NCBI GenBank assembly: GCA_003162555.1
Contig: PMNQ01000192.1
Location: forward strand, 1-8,923
Direction of reading: 5' to 3'
DNA from: Gammaproteobacteria bacterium
GTDB taxonomy: Bacteria; Pseudomonadota; Gammaproteobacteria; Steroidobacterales; Steroidobacteraceae
DNA: 8,923 nt
A program made the position numbers and the translations under genes. The notes below the pieces were generated by a model. It saw only the letters and a list, made by a program, of their open reading frames with translations. It did no database searches and had not been told where the DNA came from. Of the stretch, positions 5,717-8,923 are shown in pieces (within the stretch, counting starts at the first letter, position 1; each line of letters opens with the position of its first letter).

Positions 5717-7081
5717 ATGAATCTCAGCGTGTTCGAAATCTTCAAGATCGGCATTGGCCCGTCGAGTTCGCACACGATGGGGCCGATGAACGGAGCGCGC
5801 GCCTTCGTCGAGTCACTGGCAGCGCAAGGGTTGATGGCGCGCACCAACTCGGTGACCGCCGAGCTGTTCGGCTCGCTGGCGCTGACTGGGCGCGGTCACT
5901 GCACCGACCTGGCGATTCTGCTCGGGCTGGAGGGCATGCGGCCTGAGACGATCGATTCCACCAAAGTGGCGCCAGCCGTCGAGCGTATCCGCAACGCAAA
6001 GCGCCTGCACTTGCGTGGCGAGCGTGAAATCGATTTCGATGAATCGCGCCATCTGCTGTTTCATCATGACAAGGTGCTGCCGGGACATTCCAACGGCATG
6101 CGCTTCACGGCGCGCGATGCGGCTGGCGCAACGCTCGCCCAGGAAGAGTATTACAGCGTCGGCGGCGGATTCATCGTCAAGGAGGGCGAGGCCGCGGGCG
6201 CCGGCACGCAGCGCGCGCAGGCACCGCACGAATTCGGTTCTGCCGCCGAGTTGCTCGAGCACGGCCAGAAGCACGGGCTGGAAATCCACGAGTTGATGCT
6301 GGCGCGCGAGCGCACCTGGCGGAGCGACGCCGAAATCCGCAAGGGACTACTCGAGCTCTGGCGCGTGATGCGCGAATGCGTGCAGCGCGGCTTTACGGCG
6401 CAGGGACTGTTGCCGGGCGTGCTCAAGGTGCGCCGGCGCGCGCCCAAACTCTATCGGCAACTCGAGTCGGGCGATGCGAGCGATCCCATGCACGCGCTGG
6501 ACTGGGTCAACGCCTTTGCACTCGCCGTCAATGAAGAGAACGCCGCCGGCGGCCAGATGGTCACTGCGCCGACCAATGGCGCCGCTGGCATCGTCCCGGC
6601 GGTGCTGCATTACTACCAGCGCTTCGAGCCCGGCGCGGACGAGGACGGTGTGATCCGCTTCCTGCTCACCGCGGCTGCCATCGGCATGCTCTATAAGAAG
6701 AATGCTTCGATCTCTGGCGCGGAGATGGGTTGCCAGGGCGAGGTTGGCGTCGCCTGCTCGATGGCGGCGGCGGGTCTGGTCTCGGCGCTGCACGGCACCA
6801 ACGAGCAGATCGAGAATGCCGCGGAGATCGGCATGGAGCACAACCTTGGCCTGACCTGCGATCCGGTCGCCGGGTTGGTGCAGATTCCATGCATCGAGAG
6901 AAACGCGATGGGCTCGCTCAAGGCGATCAGTGCCGCGCGCCTCGCGCTGCACGGCGACGGCTCGCACAAGGTGTCGCTCGATCAGGTGATCAACACGATG
7001 CGCCAGACCGGCCATGACATGGGCACGATCTACAAGGAAACCTCACAGGGCGGGCTCGCGGTCAACGTTCCGGAGTGCTGA
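5717..7081 (+). CDS. sdaA: L-serine ammonia-lyase, iron-sulfur dependent, single-chain
   Basis: A 454-residue cytoplasmic enzyme that converts L-serine to pyruvate and ammonia using an oxygen-sensitive [4Fe-4S] cluster. The N-terminal beta domain holds the signature [12 protein letters not shown] (residues 13-24). The C-terminal alpha domain carries the three cluster cysteines Cys339 (MGCQGEVG), Cys381 (LTCDPVAG) and Cys392 (IPCIERN). The protein ends in Pro-Glu-Cys454: in the Legionella enzyme the C-terminal Cys is the fourth cluster ligand, bound tail-in-mouth until serine arrives, and the same design is likely here. Both domains are in one chain, as in E. coli SdaA/SdaB and unlike the split Bacillus form. 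ATG 5717 is preceded by AAGGCGG at 5701-5707. It is convergent with tdh, so serine breakdown and threonine breakdown genes sit tail to tail. Confidence 0.95.
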   Translation: MNLSVFEIFKIGIGPSSSHTMGPMNGARAFVESLAAQGLMARTNSVTAELFGSLALTGRGHCTDLAILLGLEGMRPETIDSTKVAPAVERIRNAKRLHLRGEREIDFDESRHLLFHHDKVLPGHSNGMRFTARDAAGATLAQEEYYSVGGGFIVKEGEAAGAGTQRAQAPHEFGSAAELLEHGQKHGLEIHELMLARERTWRSDAEIRKGLLELWRVMRECVQRGFTAQGLLPGVLKVRRRAPKLYRQLESGDASDPMHALDWVNAFALAVNEENAAGGQMVTAPTNGAAGIVPAVLHYYQRFEPGADEDGVIRFLLTAAAIGMLYKKNASISGAEMGCQGEVGVACSMAAAGLVSALHGTNEQIENAAEIGMEHNLGLTCDPVAGLVQIPCIERNAMGSLKAISAARLALHGDGSHKVSLDQVINTMRQTGHDMGTIYKETSQGGLAVNVPEC

Positions 7082-7094
7082 GCGCCGTTGGCGC
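7082..7094. terminator. Possible bidirectional terminator hairpin between sdaA and tdh
   Basis: GCGCC-GTT-GGCGC is a perfect 5-bp stem in the 19-base gap between two convergent genes. A wider inverted repeat, TGAGCG (7079-7084) and CGCTCA (7098-7103), includes both stop codons. There is no adjacent T-run on either strand, so intrinsic termination is uncertain. Confidence 0.3.
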
Positions 7095-7100
7095 GTTCGC

Positions 7101-8135
7101 TCAAGCCGCGTTTTCCCAGTCGAGGATGACTTTTCCGCTCTGACCCGAGGCCATCACCTCGAATCCTTCCTGGAAGCGGCCGATCGGCAGGCGATGCGTG
7201 ATCACCGGGCCGATGTTGAGTCCGGACTGCAGCATGGCCGCCATCTTGTACCAGGTCTCGAACATTTCGCGGCCGTACACGCCCTTCATCATCAGGCCCT
7301 TGAAGATCACCTCGTCCCATTTGATGCCGGTGTCTGCCGGCATGATGCCCAGCAGCGCGATGCTCCCGCCATGATGCATGGTGGCGAGCATCTGGCGGAA
7401 CGCCGCCGGCGCGCCGCTCATCTCCAGGCCGACGTCGAACCCTTCTTCCATGCCGAGCTGCGCCATCGCGTCCTCGAGTTTCTCGCTGCGCACGTCGATC
7501 GCCAGTGAGGCGCCCATCTGCCGCGCGAGCGCGAGCCGATAGGGATTGACGTCGGTGATCACCACGTGGCGCGCGCCGACGTGGCGCGCGATCGCCACCG
7601 CCATGACGCCGATCGGGCCCGCACCGGAAATCAGCACGTCCTCGCCGACCACATTGAAGGACAGCGCCGTGTGCGTGGCGTTGCCGAGCGGATCGAGGAT
7701 TGAGGCGATCTCGTCGCTGATCACCGGCGGCAGCTTGAACACGTTCGAGGCCGGCAGTGACATGAACTCCGCGAAGCAGCCCGGGCGGTTGACGCCGACG
7801 CCGACCGTATTGCGGCACAGGTGGCGGCGGCCGGCGCGGCAGTTGCGGCAGAAGCCGCAGGTCACATGGCCTTCGCCCGAAACGCGATCGCCGAGTTTGA
7901 GCCCGCGCACTTCGCTGCCCATCTCGACGATCTCGCCGCAGTATTCGTGGCCGACCGCCATCGGCACCTTGATGGTGCGCTGCGCCCACTCATCCCAGTG
8001 GTAGATGTGCATGTCGGTGCCGCAGATTGCGGTCTTCTTCATGCGGATCAGCACATCGTTGGGGCCGATGGCGGGTTTCGCCACGTCCGCCATCCAGATG
8101 CCGGGTTCTGCTTTCGCCTTGACCAATGCCTTCAT
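7101..8135 (-). CDS. tdh: L-threonine 3-dehydrogenase
   Basis: A 344-residue zinc- and NAD-dependent medium-chain dehydrogenase that oxidises L-threonine to 2-amino-3-ketobutyrate in the cytoplasm. Catalytic zinc ligands are Cys38, His63 and Glu64; the structural zinc site is Cys93, Cys96, Cys99 and Cys107, in the same numbering as the E. coli enzyme. The nucleotide-binding GAGPIG is at 170-175. Length is standard and no key residue is missing. Its ATG overlaps the kbl stop codon (ATGA), indicating translational coupling: Kbl cleaves the unstable ketone that Tdh releases. It is the last gene of a kbl-tdh operon and faces sdaA. Confidence 0.97.
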   Translation of the reverse strand: MKALVKAKAEPGIWMADVAKPAIGPNDVLIRMKKTAICGTDMHIYHWDEWAQRTIKVPMAVGHEYCGEIVEMGSEVRGLKLGDRVSGEGHVTCGFCRNCRAGRRHLCRNTVGVGVNRPGCFAEFMSLPASNVFKLPPVISDEIASILDPLGNATHTALSFNVVGEDVLISGAGPIGVMAVAIARHVGARHVVITDVNPYRLALARQMGASLAIDVRSEKLEDAMAQLGMEEGFDVGLEMSGAPAAFRQMLATMHHGGSIALLGIMPADTGIKWDEVIFKGLMMKGVYGREMFETWYKMAAMLQSGLNIGPVITHRLPIGRFQEGFEVMASGQSGKVILDWENAA

Positions 8136-8923
8136 GATTTTCCGCCCAGGATGCCAAGTTCGCGGCCCGCTGTCGTGAACGCGGCGATCGCCTTGTCGAG
8201 TTGCGCACGGGTGTGTGCGGCCGTGAGCTGCGTGCGGATGCGAGCCTGACCTACCGGCACCACCGGATACGAAAATCCTATGACATAGACACCCAGCTCG
8301 AGCAGCCGATCAGCCATGCGCGTGGCGAGCGCGGCGTCACCGAGCATGACCGGCACAATCGGATGTTCGCCCGGCACCAGCGTGAAACCGGCGGCCTGCA
8401 TCTGTGCGCGGAAATGACCTGCATTGTCGGCGAGTTGTCGGCGCAGTGCGTCGCCGGACTCGATCAGGTCGAGCACCGCGAGCGTAGTCGCCGCGACCAC
8501 CGGCGGGATGGAATTCGAGAACAGATACGGGCGCGAGCGTTGCCGCAGCCATTCGATGACACGGTGCGGACCCGAGACGTAGCCGCCGGAAGCGCCGCCG
8601 AGCGCCTTGCCAAGCGTGCCAGTCAGCAGATCGACACGGCCCATGACGCCGGCGCGTTCGTGCGTGCCACGGCCGTTTGCGCCGGTGAAGCCGGTGGCGT
8701 GCGAGTCGTCTACCGCGACAATCGCACGATACCGCTCCGCCAGCGCGCAGATCTCGTCCAGCGGCGCGTAGGTGCCGTCCATCGAAAACACGCCATCGGT
8801 GATGACCAGGCGCGTGCGCGCGTCCTGCGACTCGGCCAGCCGCGCCTCGAGCTCGCTCAGGTCGCGATTGGCGTAGCGCAGGCGCTTCGCCTTGCACAGG
8901 CGGATGCCGTCGATGATCGAGGC
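8132..8923 (-). CDS. kbl: Glycine C-acetyltransferase (2-amino-3-ketobutyrate CoA ligase), C-terminal part
   Basis: 263 residues are visible; the N-terminal third (about 135-140 residues by comparison with E. coli Kbl) lies beyond the window. The enzyme is a PLP-dependent alpha-oxoamine synthase that splits 2-amino-3-ketobutyrate with CoA into glycine and acetyl-CoA. Diagnostic segments are [11 protein letters not shown], the PLP lysine in [18 protein letters not shown] (Lys codon at 8608-8606), the phosphate-binding region [11 protein letters not shown] and the C-terminal [14 protein letters not shown]. Reading is open from base 8923 without interruption; the GTG/ATG codons near 8791 are internal. 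Its stop overlaps the tdh start by four bases. Operon and order (kbl then tdh) match E. coli. Confidence 0.96.
   Translation of the reverse strand, partial: ASIIDGIRLCKAKRLRYANRDLSELEARLAESQDARTRLVITDGVFSMDGTYAPLDEICALAERYRAIVAVDDSHATGFTGANGRGTHERAGVMGRVDLLTGTLGKALGGASGGYVSGPHRVIEWLRQRSRPYLFSNSIPPVVAATTLAVLDLIESGDALRRQLADNAGHFRAQMQAAGFTLVPGEHPIVPVMLGDAALATRMADRLLELGVYVIGFSYPVVPVGQARIRTQLTAAHTRAQLDKAIAAFTTAGRELGILGGKS

Noticed and set aside
7030..7989. Long minus-strand frame within tdh
   Set aside because: A shifted frame of tdh with extreme arginine content; tdh itself has every catalytic residue.
1..8923. CRISPR arrays, toxin-antitoxin pairs, phage structural genes
   Set aside because: No regularly spaced repeats, paired small genes or phage motifs were found on either strand.

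Overview
The window comes from a GC-rich bacterium, most likely a proteobacterium of the gamma or beta type. This rests on the gene families (Kbl/Tdh, single-chain SdaA, DUF3617, SpeB/GbuA-type ureohydrolase) and on base composition, not on a marker gene. Most of it is ordinary chromosomal amino-acid metabolism. The exception is the first 2.9 kb, which looks like a small, decayed genomic islet inserted at a tRNA gene.

Region 1 (1-2895): the window opens inside the 3' half of tRNA-Arg (anticodon UCG). Its T-loop-to-CCA end (24-47) is repeated directly at 2872-2895 with 22 of 24 bases identical, the usual footprint of integration at a tRNA gene. Between the two copies lie a remnant of an IS481-like insertion sequence with a piece of its transposase on the minus strand (about 80-222), an orphan C-terminal reading-frame fragment (212-478), a spacer with a CRP/Clp-like palindrome (487-502), and one intact gene. 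That gene (613-2772) encodes a REC-PAS-GGDEF-EAL cyclic-di-GMP enzyme, and its DNA is clearly less GC-rich than the later genes. No integrase is visible.

Region 2 (2896-4498): just past the distal repeat is a zinc-type homocysteine S-methyltransferase, possibly betaine-dependent, with a plausible promoter so close to the ATG that the mRNA may be almost leaderless. It is convergent with a secreted DUF3617 protein on the minus strand.

Region 3 (4499-7081): divergent from the DUF3617 gene are an agmatinase/guanidinobutyrase-type ureohydrolase and an iron-sulfur L-serine ammonia-lyase (sdaA), both on the plus strand. A perfect inverted repeat touches the ribosome binding site of sdaA.

Region 4 (7101-8923, minus strand): the threonine-to-glycine pair kbl-tdh, overlapping by four bases. 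kbl is cut by the window end. The pair is convergent with sdaA across only 19 bases.

Taken together, regions 2-4 are centred on the glycine/serine/threonine/one-carbon node: threonine to glycine plus acetyl-CoA (Tdh, Kbl), serine to pyruvate (SdaA), methyl transfer to homocysteine (possibly from betaine), and hydrolysis of a guanidino compound to urea and an amine or amino acid. The islet adds a second-messenger enzyme unrelated to these pathways. I see no wholly new system. The most distinctive feature is the tRNA-bounded islet whose only intact cargo is a c-di-GMP enzyme with a degenerate receiver domain.
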